From WTGU01 sp965200925 (lineage in GTDB: Bacteria; Pseudomonadota; Alphaproteobacteria; UBA828): a stretch of DNA of 64,000 nucleotides. Shown here piece by piece: positions 19,477 to 28,280 of the stretch; the stretch's first letter is position 1; each line of letters begins with the position of its first letter. The translations under genes and the position numbers were made by a program. The notes beneath the pieces were generated by a model. It did no database searches. It was given only the letters and a program-made list of their open reading frames with translations, and had not been told where the DNA came from. The stretch spans positions 1,798,001 to 1,862,000 of the forward strand of contig OZ241738.1 of NCBI GenBank assembly GCA_965200925.1. Reading direction: 5' to 3'.

Positions 19477-20478
19477 ATGGGTCAGAGCGAGGCAGAGGCG
19501 CGCGACGGGGGCCCGCGGGTGCCGGACATCCGGGTCTCCGTCCGCCAGACGTTCGGGATCGATACGGACATGGACGCGCCGGCCTTCTCGGAGACGTCCG
19601 ACCACGTCCCGGAGATCGATACCGCCTACCGCTTCGACCGCGACACGACGCTGACCATCCTCGCCGGTTTCGCGCACAACCGCCGGGTCATGATCCAGGG
19701 CTACCACGGCACGGGCAAATCCACCCACATCGAACAGGTGGCGGCGCGCCTCAACTGGCCCTGCATCCGCATCAACCTCGACAGCCACATCAGCCGCATC
19801 GACCTGATCGGGAAGGACGCCATCGTCATCCGCGACGGCATGCAGGTGACGGAGTTCCGCGAGGGGCTGCTGCCCTGGGCGCTCCAGAACCCGACGGCGC
19901 TCGTCTTCGACGAATACGACGCCGGCCGTCCGGACGTGATGTTCGTGATCCAGCGCATCCTGGAGGTCGACGGCAAGCTGACCTTGCTCGACCAGAACCG
20001 GGTGGTGCGGGCGCACCCGGCGTTCCGCATCTTCTCGACCACCAACACCGTGGGTCTCGGCGACACGACCGGGCTCTACCACGGCACGCAGCAGATCAAC
20101 CAGGGGCAGATGGACCGCTGGAACCTGGTGGCGACGCTCAACTATCTCGACCACGACGAGGAAGTGAACATCGTGCTCGCGAAGGTCCCTTCCTACGACA
20201 CCGAGGAGCGCCACAAGCTGATCCACGCGATGGTGGAGGTGGCGGCGCTCTCCCGCGCGGGCTTCGTGGCGGGCGACGTCTCCACCGTCATGTCGCCGCG
20301 CACCGTCATCCACTGGGCGGAGAACGCGGACATTTTCGATGACGTGGGTTATGCCTTCCGCACCACCTTCGTGAACAAGTGCGACGAAATGGAGCGGCCG
20401 ATCGTCGCCGAGTATTTCCAGCGCTGCCTCGGGATGGAACTTCCGGAATCTTCGGCGCCGGCGGGGCCCAGGGCCTGA
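19477..20478 (+). CDS. cobS: aerobic cobaltochelatase subunit CobS
   Basis: A 333-residue AAA+ ATPase. The P-loop GYHGTGKST spans residues 75-83, the Walker B box is LVFDEYDAGRPDV, and FSTTNTVGLGD follows as sensor 1. N-terminal IRVSVRQTFGIDTD is typical of CobS. With CobT and CobN it inserts cobalt into hydrogenobyrinate diamide in the oxygen-dependent B12 route. ATGs at 19399 and 19462 are possible, but 19477 has the better RBS (CAGGGGGAAA). cobT starts 14 bases downstream. Confidence 0.95.
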   Translation: MGQSEAEARDGGPRVPDIRVSVRQTFGIDTDMDAPAFSETSDHVPEIDTAYRFDRDTTLTILAGFAHNRRVMIQGYHGTGKSTHIEQVAARLNWPCIRINLDSHISRIDLIGKDAIVIRDGMQVTEFREGLLPWALQNPTALVFDEYDAGRPDVMFVIQRILEVDGKLTLLDQNRVVRAHPAFRIFSTTNTVGLGDTTGLYHGTQQINQGQMDRWNLVATLNYLDHDEEVNIVLAKVPSYDTEERHKLIHAMVEVAALSRAGFVAGDVSTVMSPRTVIHWAENADIFDDVGYAFRTTFVNKCDEMERPIVAEYFQRCLGMELPESSAPAGPRA

Positions 20479-20492
20479 GCGGGGCCGCGCCC

Positions 20493-22361
20493 GTGTCCCG
20501 GCGGGAAAGCCCGGTCGAGACCTTCCAGCGGGCCGTCGGCGCCGCCCTGCGGGCGATCGCCGGCGAGGCGGAGGGCGTGCTCCAGGTCTCGTTCGACGCG
20601 GAGCAGCCCCGGGTCGCGGGCGGCCATGTCCAGCTGCCGTTCCCCGCGCGCGAGCTCAACCCGCTGGACGTGGAGCTGGTGCGCGGCTCGGCCGACGCCC
20701 TGGCGCTGCGGCTGCGCCATCACGACGAAGCCGCCCACGCCCGGGCGCGGCCGCGCGGTAGGGCGGCGCGCGCGATCTTCGACGCGATCGAGCAGGCGCG
20801 GGTGGAAGCCGTCGGCGCGCGGCGGCTCGCGGGCGTCGCGGCCAATCTCGATTCGGCCCTCGAGCAGAACTGTCGCCGCAAGGGCCACGGCCAGAGCGCC
20901 GCACCCGAGGAAATCCCGATCGCCGAGGCGCTGGCCCTCCTGATGCGCGAGACGCTCACCGGCCGGGCGCTGCCGGCGTCCGCCCGCCACATGGCCGATC
21001 TCTGGCGGCCCTGGTTCGAGTCGAAGGGCGGCGCGCGGGCACGGCACCTCGCGCGCGCCATGCACGACCAAGCCACCTTCGCCAGGCACGCGCGGCTGCT
21101 GATCGAGGATCTGGACCTCGCAGACGAGGACGTCGAAGACCCGGACGACACGGAGGACCAGTCGAGCCCGGAACAGACGGAAGACGACGACGCGAGCCAG
21201 CCGGGCGAAGCCGAGCGCGGCGAGGAGATGGACCCGGACGGCGAGAGCGAGGCCGACGCGGAGGCGGGCGAGGACGCCGACGCCGCGCAAGAAGCCGACG
21301 ACGATGCGGACGCCTCGATGAGCGAGGGCGAGGACGACGGCGACGAAGCCGGCCGCCTGTATCCCGGCGCGGAGCCGGGGCAGAGGCGGGAGCCGCCCTA
21401 CAAGGCCTATACCGTCCAGTTCGACGAAGTGGTGACCGCCTCCGAGCTCTGCGATGCCGACGAGTTGACCCGGCTCCGCCACCAGCTCGACCAGCAGCTT
21501 TCACAGCTCCACGGAGTCATCAGCCGCCTCGCGAACCGGCTGCAACGGCGCCTGCTCGCGCGGCAGACGCGCTCCTGGGAGTTCGACCTCGAAGAGGGGC
21601 TGCTCGACACCGCGCGGCTCTCGCGCGTGGTGACCAACCCGCTCCACCCGCTCTCCTACAAGGCCGAGAAGGAAACGGCCTTCCGGGACACGGTGGTGAC
21701 GCTGCTGCTCGACAACTCCGGCTCGATGCGCGGGCGCCCGATCATGGTGGCCGCGATGAGCGGTGACATCCTGGCCCGCACGCTGGAGCGCTGCGGGGTC
21801 AAGGTGGAGATCCTGGGGTTCACCACCCGCGCCTGGAAGGGCGGCCAGTCGCGCGAGCGCTGGCTCGCCGAGGGGCGGCAGCGCGGCCCCGGGCGCCTCA
21901 ACGACCTCCGCCACGTCATCTACAAGAACGCCGACGAGCCGTGGCGCCGGGCCCGCCGCGGCCTCGGGCTGATGCTGCGCGAGGGCCTGCTCAAGGAGAA
22001 CATCGACGGCGAGGCGCTGCTCTGGGCGCACGAGCGCCTGCTGGCGCGGCCGGAGGAACGGCGCATCCTGATGGTGATTTCCGACGGCGCGCCGGTCGAC
22101 GACAGCACGCTCTCCGTCAACGCGCGCAACTACCTGGAGCGCCACCTGCGCGCGGTGATCGCCTGGATCGAGACCGTCTCGCCGGTGCAGCTCCTGGCCA
22201 TCGGGATCGGCCACGACGTGACCCGCTATTACCGCCGCGCCGTCACCATCACCGACGCGGAGCAACTCGGCGGCACGATGACGGAGAACCTCGCCGCGCT
22301 CTTCGACGAAGAACCGCGCGCGCCCGACCGCAAGACCGCCGCCACGAAACGCGCCGCATGA
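20493..22361 (+). CDS. cobT: aerobic cobaltochelatase subunit CobT
   Basis: A 622-residue CobT. An N-terminal helical part is followed by a long acidic low-complexity stretch (about 205-295, mostly D, E and A), then a von Willebrand A domain with the MIDAS motif DNSGSMRG near residue 409 and SDGAPVDDSTL. The GTG at 20493 is the start; upstream ATGs lie inside cobS. CobT and CobS form the chaperone-like ring that activates CobN. cobN is not in this window. Confidence 0.94.
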   Translation: MSRRESPVETFQRAVGAALRAIAGEAEGVLQVSFDAEQPRVAGGHVQLPFPARELNPLDVELVRGSADALALRLRHHDEAAHARARPRGRAARAIFDAIEQARVEAVGARRLAGVAANLDSALEQNCRRKGHGQSAAPEEIPIAEALALLMRETLTGRALPASARHMADLWRPWFESKGGARARHLARAMHDQATFARHARLLIEDLDLADEDVEDPDDTEDQSSPEQTEDDDASQPGEAERGEEMDPDGESEADAEAGEDADAAQEADDDADASMSEGEDDGDEAGRLYPGAEPGQRREPPYKAYTVQFDEVVTASELCDADELTRLRHQLDQQLSQLHGVISRLANRLQRRLLARQTRSWEFDLEEGLLDTARLSRVVTNPLHPLSYKAEKETAFRDTVVTLLLDNSGSMRGRPIMVAAMSGDILARTLERCGVKVEILGFTTRAWKGGQSRERWLAEGRQRGPGRLNDLRHVIYKNADEPWRRARRGLGLMLREGLLKENIDGEALLWAHERLLARPEERRILMVISDGAPVDDSTLSVNARNYLERHLRAVIAWIETVSPVQLLAIGIGHDVTRYYRRAVTITDAEQLGGTMTENLAALFDEEPRAPDRKTAATKRAA

Positions 22362-22564
22362 TCCCGGCCAAGGCCCCGCTGCGCAGGCGCACACACGAGA
22401 AGCAGGCGGGCCTGGAGACCCACGCACCGGAAAAGCCGACGCTTTCGCCATGGCAGCCTGCATGCCGATGGCGAACGTGCCGATGTAGTCACGGTGTGGT
22501 CTTGTGTTGGGAGGCGTGAGGGGACAGGGTGTGGCAGTTGCCGGGTCCTCGTGGAGACCCTGTT

Positions 22565-22717
22565 ATGGAATATGCCTTGCGCGACGCGAAGGCTCGGTTC
22601 TCCGCGCTGGGAGACGACCGTCGGCAGCTCGGGCTCGAGGAAGAAAGGGAAGGATGGCCCGCGGAATTCGACGACCCGGCGTTCAGCCGCCGGGCGCTCG
22701 GGCTCGACGATGCGTAG
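22565..22717 (+). CDS. Phd/YefM-like antitoxin, internally shortened
   Basis: A 50-residue protein whose first 15 residues (YALRDAKARFSALGD) read like the first helix of Phd-type antitoxins. The usual strand-turn segment (RHGRPVA type) is missing, and the text jumps to a charged C-terminus (LEEEREGWPAEFDDPAF) of the kind that wraps a toxin. Its TAG stop overlaps the ATG of the PIN-domain gene, the usual antitoxin-toxin coupling. A TTG/ATG start at 22529 is also possible. Either a minimal antitoxin or one that has lost its DNA-binding part. Confidence 0.5.
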   Translation: MEYALRDAKARFSALGDDRRQLGLEEEREGWPAEFDDPAFSRRALGLDDA

Positions 22718-23126
22718 CGGGCCGACGCCGCTGCGAGTCCTCCTCGACACCTCCTGTCTCTACAACTTGGTGAAGGCGGCCGGGACGCTCTCCGATGCCG
22801 AAAGGCGGTTTTTCACCGAACGGGAAGCGCGGCTCTACGCGAGCGCCGTGTCGATCTGGGAGATGCGGCTGAAGTACCAAGCCTGCCACCCGTCGGGTGC
22901 TCGCAAAAGCCCGTTCGACCCGAACGCCGTCGTTGCCTTGCTCCGGCGGCAGGAGATGACGTTCCTGCCGCCGACCATGCACCACGCGGCGGGCGCGCTC
23001 GCCCCTCCTCTCGCGCACGAGGACCCGTTCGACGAACTGCTCCTCGTCCAGGCGCAGGAAGAGGGGTTGCGATTCCTCACCGTCGACCGGCGGTTCGTCG
23101 GGCCTCCGCTGGCGGTCGCGGCATAA
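22710..23126 (+). CDS. PIN domain toxin, VapC family
   Basis: A 138-residue PIN-domain protein with the four acidic positions: Asp13 (LLDTSCLYNL), Glu51 (SIWEMRLK), Asp105/Asp108 (HEDPFDELLL) and Asp126 (TVDRRF). The family cleaves RNA, often initiator tRNA or rRNA. The ATG overlaps the stop of the small antitoxin gene. The domain is complete, so the toxin should be active if expressed, which makes the shortened antitoxin notable. Confidence 0.85.
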   Translation: MRSGPTPLRVLLDTSCLYNLVKAAGTLSDAERRFFTEREARLYASAVSIWEMRLKYQACHPSGARKSPFDPNAVVALLRRQEMTFLPPTMHHAAGALAPPLAHEDPFDELLLVQAQEEGLRFLTVDRRFVGPPLAVAA

Positions 23127-23185
23127 GGAGAAAGCGGGCGCGCCGGTATCCGCGCCCCGCGCGGAGCAGAGGGGGCAGAGGGAGC

Positions 23186-24847
23186 ATGGAGGGCGGAAGC
23201 GAGGGGCGGTGCCGGACCGGCGGCTCGGCGCTGGTCGAGACGCTGGCTGCCCACGGGGTCGATACCGCCTTTGGGGTCCCCGGCGAGAGCTATCTGGCCG
23301 TGCTGGAGGCGCTGCGGGCGGCACGGCAGACGATCCGGCTCGTCGTGACCCGCCATGAATCGGGAGCGGCCTTCGCGGCCTGCGCCCAGGGGCGGCTCAC
23401 GGGGCGGCCCGGAATCGCCTTCGTGACCCGGGGGCCGGGCGCGACCAACGCCGCGATCGGCGTCCACGTCGCGCGCCAGGACTCGGTGCCGCTGCTGCTC
23501 TTCGTCGGGCAGGTGCCGACGGCCCAGCGTGGCCGCGAGGCCTTCCAGGAGGTCGACTACCGCGGGATGTTCGGGCCGCTCGCCAAGGCCGTGTTCGAGC
23601 CGCAGGCGCCGCGGGAGGTGGCACCTGCGGCGGCCGAGGCCCACAGGATCGCGCTCGACGGCCGCCCCGGCCCGGTCATCGTCTCGCTACCGGAAGACGC
23701 GACCGAGGGCACCGCCGGGGATTCCCCGGTACCTGACCCCGCGCCCCGGTGCCTGCGCCTGCCCGCGGTGAACGCGCTGCGCGCGGCCTCGGCGCGAATC
23801 GCCGCCGCCCGCAACCCCGTCGTGATCGCGGGCGAGCAGGTGAGCTTCGAGGGGGCAAACGCGCGCCTCGCCGCTTTCGCCGAGGCCCAGGCCTGCGGCG
23901 TCCTGAGCGCGTTTCGCCGCCAGGGGGTGTTGCCGTGCGCGCACCCGTCCTGCCTCGGGATGCTCGGGCTCGCCCTCGCGCCCTACCAGGAGGCCCTGCT
24001 GAAGGAGGCGGACCTCGTGGTCGCGCTGGGCACCCGGCTCGACCTTGCGACCACCGTCGACGACGCGGTGCTCCGCGAGAGCCGGTTCACGATCCACGTC
24101 CATCCCGATCGCGAGGCCCTGGCCGCCGCCGGCGCGGATCTGCGCCTCTACGCCGACTCGGCGCCGACGCTCGATGGCTTGCTGGCCGCCGCCGCGCCGG
24201 TGCCGCCCGAGCGGCGCACCTGGCTGGCGGCGCACCGCGCGGCGTTCGAAGCCTATCGGCGCGGCGACGGCACCCCGGTGCTCGGCGCCGTCGATCTCGC
24301 GGCGGTCGTGCGCACCCTGGCGGCGACGCTTCCGGCGGACGCGACGGTCGTCAACGACGCCGGTAATTTTTCCACTTGGCTCCACCGCTACTACCCTTAC
24401 GAACGACCGCTGGCGCAGGCGGCGCCGGCGTGCGGCGCCATGGGCTACGCCGTGCCCGGTGCCATAGGCGCCCAACTCGCGCGTCCGGATGCGCGGGTGG
24501 TGGCACTCGTGGGCGACGGCGGCTTCGGCATGACCGGGCAGGAGCTGATCACCGCGGTCTCGAACCGGCTGCCCATCGTCGTGCTGGTGTGCGACAACGC
24601 GGCCTATGGGACCATCGCCATGCATCAATACCGGCGCCGCGGCCGGGAGGCGACCTACGGCGTCGCGCTCGACAGCCCGGACTTTGCGGCGGTGGCGCGG
24701 GCCTGGGGCGCCAGCGCCTGGACGGTAGAGACCACCGACGCCTTCGCGCCCGCTTTGGCGCGGGCGCTGGACGCCGGCGGCCCGGCGCTGATCCACCTCA
24801 AGACGGACCTGCGCGACCTCGCGGCCTCCGGCCTGAAGATGGTCTGA
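23186..24847 (+). CDS. thiamine diphosphate-dependent enzyme, acetolactate synthase large-subunit type
   Basis: A 553-residue ThDP enzyme. The N-terminal PYR domain has the catalytic glutamate Glu58 in RHESGAAFAA and TRGPGATNAAIGVH. The middle domain is FAD/none-type, and the C-terminal PP domain has GDGGFGMTGQEL (about 443) with DNAAYGTIAMHQ completing the Mg-ThDP motif. No regulatory subunit gene is adjacent. True IlvB usually has an IlvH partner, so this may be a catabolic carboligase or decarboxylase (benzoylformate- or sulfopyruvate-type). It lies 59 bases after vapC and two bases before a GNAT-type gene. Confidence 0.85.
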   Translation: MEGGSEGRCRTGGSALVETLAAHGVDTAFGVPGESYLAVLEALRAARQTIRLVVTRHESGAAFAACAQGRLTGRPGIAFVTRGPGATNAAIGVHVARQDSVPLLLFVGQVPTAQRGREAFQEVDYRGMFGPLAKAVFEPQAPREVAPAAAEAHRIALDGRPGPVIVSLPEDATEGTAGDSPVPDPAPRCLRLPAVNALRAASARIAAARNPVVIAGEQVSFEGANARLAAFAEAQACGVLSAFRRQGVLPCAHPSCLGMLGLALAPYQEALLKEADLVVALGTRLDLATTVDDAVLRESRFTIHVHPDREALAAAGADLRLYADSAPTLDGLLAAAAPVPPERRTWLAAHRAAFEAYRRGDGTPVLGAVDLAAVVRTLAATLPADATVVNDAGNFSTWLHRYYPYERPLAQAAPACGAMGYAVPGAIGAQLARPDARVVALVGDGGFGMTGQELITAVSNRLPIVVLVCDNAAYGTIAMHQYRRRGREATYGVALDSPDFAAVARAWGASAWTVETTDAFAPALARALDAGGPALIHLKTDLRDLAASGLKMV

Positions 24848-24849
24848 GC

Positions 24850-26031
24850 ATGGCAGTGGACGGGGAGGCGGGCGCCGCCCTCGAAGCTCATGTCCTTCCC
24901 TCGATCGGCGCGGTGGCGCCCGCCGAGTGGGATCGCTGCGCCGGCACCGCCAACCCGTTCGTCCGCCACGCCTTCCTCTCGGCCCTGGAGGAGAGCGGCT
25001 CGAGCACGACGGAGACCGGCTGGCTCCCCCGGCACGTCGTCCTCAAGACCGGCGCGGGCGCCGTTCTCGGCGCCGTCCCGCTGTATCTCAAGAGCCATTC
25101 CTACGGCGAATACGTCTTCGACCACGGCTGGGCCGAGGCGTTCGAGCGGGCCGGCGGCCGCTACTACCCGAAGCTCCAGGCGGCGGTTCCCTTCACGCCG
25201 GTGACGGGGCCGCGCCTGCTGGCACCGGAGGGCCCCGGCGCCGGTGCCACGCGGGCGGCCCTGCTCGGGGCCTGCATCGAGCTCTGCGGGCGGCTCGGCG
25301 CCTCCTCGCTGCACATCACCTTCCCCACCGAAGCCGAGTTCAACCTGATGGGCGGGGCTGGGCTCCTGCGGCGCACGGGGATGCAGTTCCACTGGCTCAA
25401 CGAGGGTTACGGCAGTTTCGACGATTTCCTCGACAGCCTGGCGTCGCGCAAGCGGAAGCAGATCCGCAAGGAGCGCCGCGTCGCCGCCGAGGCCGGTCTT
25501 TCCATCGAGACCCTGTCGGGCGCCGACATCGAGGAACGTCATTGGGACGCCTTCTTCGCCTTCTACCGGGAGACCGGCAGCAGGAAGTGGGGCGTCCCCT
25601 ATCTCACGCGCCCGTTCTTCAGCCTGCTCGGCGAGAAGATGGGCGATTCGGTGGTTCTGGTCATGGTCGAGCGGGCCGGCCGGCCGGTGGCCGCGGCGCT
25701 CAACCTCGCCGGGGCGGATACGCTCTACGGGCGCAATTGGGGCTGTATCGAGGATCACCGCTTCCTGCATTTCGAGGCCTGCTACTACCGCGCCATCGAC
25801 TACGCGATCGCGCGCGGCCTGAAGCGCGTCGAGGCCGGCGCCCAGGGCCCGCACAAGCTGGCGCGCGGCTACCTGCCGGTGCCGACCTATTCCAACCATT
25901 GGGTCGCCGACGAGGGCTTGCGAGACGCGGTCGCGCGCTATCTCGTTCACGAGAGCCGGCAGGTCGACGCGGAACGGGCGGTCCTGGAGAAGCACGGACC
26001 GTTCCGGCAGGCGCCCGACGCGCCCGGGTGA
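24850..26031 (+). CDS. GNAT family N-acyltransferase (COG3146, FemAB-like double GNAT)
   Basis: This 393-residue protein belongs to the double-GNAT group related to FemAB/aminoacyl transferases: WDRCAGTANPFVRHAFLSALEESG at the start, YLKSHSYGEYVFDHGWA, then LASRKRKQIRKERR, YGRNWGCIE and FEACYYRAIDYAI. Members are widespread in Proteobacteria beside unrelated genes and their acceptor is unknown. The ATG is two bases after the stop of the ThDP gene, so the two are coupled. Confidence 0.85.
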   Translation: MAVDGEAGAALEAHVLPSIGAVAPAEWDRCAGTANPFVRHAFLSALEESGSSTTETGWLPRHVVLKTGAGAVLGAVPLYLKSHSYGEYVFDHGWAEAFERAGGRYYPKLQAAVPFTPVTGPRLLAPEGPGAGATRAALLGACIELCGRLGASSLHITFPTEAEFNLMGGAGLLRRTGMQFHWLNEGYGSFDDFLDSLASRKRKQIRKERRVAAEAGLSIETLSGADIEERHWDAFFAFYRETGSRKWGVPYLTRPFFSLLGEKMGDSVVLVMVERAGRPVAAALNLAGADTLYGRNWGCIEDHRFLHFEACYYRAIDYAIARGLKRVEAGAQGPHKLARGYLPVPTYSNHWVADEGLRDAVARYLVHESRQVDAERAVLEKHGPFRQAPDAPG

Positions 26032-26130
26032 AGGGGCCTTCTCGTCCGCGGCGACATGCTGGCCGCCGGTGCGCGTTTCATGCGAAGGTTCGCACCATAT
26101 CGACGATGGTCGAACCGCGGGGAGGAGACA

Positions 26131-26712
26131 GTGCCCGATCCCTTGCTGCGCCGGGTCGCGCCGGAGGACATGGATCGGCGGCTGCGGGCCGCCTATCGGA
26201 AGAGCCGTGCCTTGCAGGAGAGCAAGGGGGGCGATGCGACGTTCTTCGAGGTCGGCGCCAATGCGCCCGACATGCTCGAGTGGTATTTCGGGAGCTTCTA
26301 CGGAACCGTTTTCTATGGCGGTTCCGTAGACGTCAGGACCAAGGAACTGCTGCGCTACAGGCTCTCGATGACTCACGGCTGTGCCTTCTGCAACAAGGGC
26401 AACGTGGAGGCAGCGCAGCGCGCCGGTGTCACCCAAGCCCAACTCGACGCCATCATGGACGAGAGCAGTGACGTCTTCTCCGCGCGCGAGCGGGCGGTGC
26501 TGCGCCTCGCCGCGGAGATGGCGCTTCCCAACATGCAGGGGCGGCTTACCGAGACGCTCCATGACGCGTTGTCCGCGCATTTCGACGACGGGCAGATTTT
26601 CGAGCTCGGCATGATCGCGGGCGTGTTGACCGGGGTGGCGAAGTTCCTGTTCGTCTACGATCTGGTGGAGCGCGAAGCGCACTGCCCGATCGGGGCGCCG
26701 GCCACGGCGTAG
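26131..26712 (+). CDS. AhpD-like carboxymuconolactone decarboxylase family protein
   Basis: This 193-residue protein has the reactive GCAFCN pair (CxxC) in LSMTHGCAFCNKGN and ends in a helical AhpD fold (IFELGMIAGVLTGVAKFLFVYDL). GTG at 26131 follows GGAGGAGA; an ATG at 26056 is less likely. It is convergent with the long leftward unit on its right, and may supply peroxidase or decarboxylase activity to it, though only position supports this. Confidence 0.83.
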   Translation: MPDPLLRRVAPEDMDRRLRAAYRKSRALQESKGGDATFFEVGANAPDMLEWYFGSFYGTVFYGGSVDVRTKELLRYRLSMTHGCAFCNKGNVEAAQRAGVTQAQLDAIMDESSDVFSARERAVLRLAAEMALPNMQGRLTETLHDALSAHFDDGQIFELGMIAGVLTGVAKFLFVYDLVEREAHCPIGAPATA

Positions 26713-26720
26713 AAGCCCGA

Positions 26721-28280
26721 TCAAAGACCCAGGACGCCGGGGTTGATGAGGCGCTCCGGGTCGAGTGCCCGCTTGACCGCCTCGAGAATCGCCCGCTGGC
26801 CCGGGTCGATTCGCCGCAGGTAGGGGTAGTAGGTTCCGATCTGGTAGTGGATCGCGCCGTGCTCCGCCAGCACCCAGGCCAGAGCCGCGCGCAGTTCGTG
26901 AACGAGCGCGCGGCCGCGCTCGTTGGGCGCCCGGTTCGCGAAACGCTCTTTCTGCGCCGGCGTCACGGCGCGCAGATGAAACGGCGTGAGCGCGTCCGGC
27001 CAGAAGAACTGCGGCTCCAGGAGGAGACGGTCGGCGACCTGGGTAGTGAGCCACGTGACCCGGACGCCGTGCCGGGCCATCTCGCTTTCGCTTTCGGAAA
27101 GCCGCCGCCGCGCCGCATCCGCGGCGGCCTTCGCGCGTGACGGCGGCAGCAGGCCGTGGAGCGGCAACCACCTTTCGCCGTCCGGCCCCAGAAGGGATTT
27201 GAGCGGCCTGAACGGCTTGGCCCGCGTGAACCGGGGGATCGTGTCCGGGATCGCCGCGCCGCCGCGATCCTCCGCGCAGGCCGCGACCGCGGCGCAAGCC
27301 GTTTCCGCCGCCGCCTCGCTCGTGCTTTCGATCACGAGGTGGAGCGAATTGTGGATGTCGGTCAGGGCCCGCCGCCCGCGCGCCGCGGTCTTGAATGCCG
27401 TGGTGAGGCCGCGGACGAGGCCGCCGCCTGCGCTCGCGACATCGCCCATGGCCGCCGCCTGCTCGCCGATAGTGAAGCCCGCGCGGCGCATGTTCTGGTG
27501 TGCTCCGGAGTCGAAGCCGTAACTGTCCGCGATGTCGTCCAGGCCCGCGAGAGCGATCTGCGTGTCGATCACGGAGCGGAAGCTTTCGAACGCGAAGGAC
27601 GCGAACCGGAGTGCGGCGAGCGCGGGAATCGACCGCATGGTGACCCGCAGCTTGACGCCGAGCGCGCCGCCGTCGCCGAGGAAGAGCCCGACCGCATCGG
27701 GTCCGAAATCGCGTGCGAAATCCCGCCCGTCGACCGTGCCGAGGCGCATGATCGTCCCGTCCGCCGTCGCCACGTCGAGGCCGAGCACGTTCGCCGACAT
27801 CGGACCGTGGCGCGCGGAGCCGAAGAACGCCGCGTTCTGCGACGCGGCTCCGCCGACCGTCGAAACGATGCCCGAGAGAGGACCGAAAAACGGCGTTCTG
27901 CGCCTGCTGGCCGCAAGCGCGTCGTAAAGCGTGCTCCAGGTGCAGCCCGCCTCCACGGTGATCCATCCGTCGGTCTCGTTTGCCGCGACGATCCGGTCGA
28001 GACCGCTCAGGTCGAGGATCGCCGCGCCCGCGCGCGTGGGTCCGTAGCCGCCGGTGTAGGAATGGCCGCCGCCGCGCACGGTCAGGGCGCAGCCTGCGCC
28101 GGTGAGTGCCGCGATACAGGCCGCGGCCTCTTCGACGCTCGACGGACGAACGACGAGGCGCGCTTCGTGGGCCGCCGGCCCGGCGATGTCGTGGGCGTAA
28201 TAGGCGCGTTCCACCGCGCCTTCGATGACGTTCGCCGCGCCGACCAGATCGGCGAGCCGCCCCGCAAGGCCGGCGGTCAC
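26721..28280 (-). CDS. FAD-binding oxidoreductase, vanillyl-alcohol oxidase family
   Basis: This 519-residue flavoprotein has a PCMH FAD domain: LVVRPSSVEEAAACI, TVRGGGHSYTGGYG, LDLSGLDRI and VEAGCTWSTLYDAL, then FGPLSGIVSTVGG and FLGDGGALGVKL. The C-terminal cap ends with the usual LDPERLINPGVL. It oxidises hydroxy acids or alcohols, passing electrons to O2 or a carrier. The His in GGGHS could be the covalent flavin site. I used the GTG at 28280, which overlaps the stop of the upstream hydrolase gene. It is the last gene of the leftward unit. Confidence 0.87.
   Translation of the reverse strand: MTAGLAGRLADLVGAANVIEGAVERAYYAHDIAGPAAHEARLVVRPSSVEEAAACIAALTGAGCALTVRGGGHSYTGGYGPTRAGAAILDLSGLDRIVAANETDGWITVEAGCTWSTLYDALAASRRRTPFFGPLSGIVSTVGGAASQNAAFFGSARHGPMSANVLGLDVATADGTIMRLGTVDGRDFARDFGPDAVGLFLGDGGALGVKLRVTMRSIPALAALRFASFAFESFRSVIDTQIALAGLDDIADSYGFDSGAHQNMRRAGFTIGEQAAAMGDVASAGGGLVRGLTTAFKTAARGRRALTDIHNSLHLVIESTSEAAAETACAAVAACAEDRGGAAIPDTIPRFTRAKPFRPLKSLLGPDGERWLPLHGLLPPSRAKAAADAARRRLSESESEMARHGVRVTWLTTQVADRLLLEPQFFWPDALTPFHLRAVTPAQKERFANRAPNERGRALVHELRAALAWVLAEHGAIHYQIGTYYPYLRRIDPGQRAILEAVKRALDPERLINPGVLGL

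Noticed and set aside
22359..22519. 53-codon frame overlapping the cobT stop (ATGA)
   Set aside because: The overlap is attractive, but the product is a basic low-information peptide with no motif, and codon use is poor.
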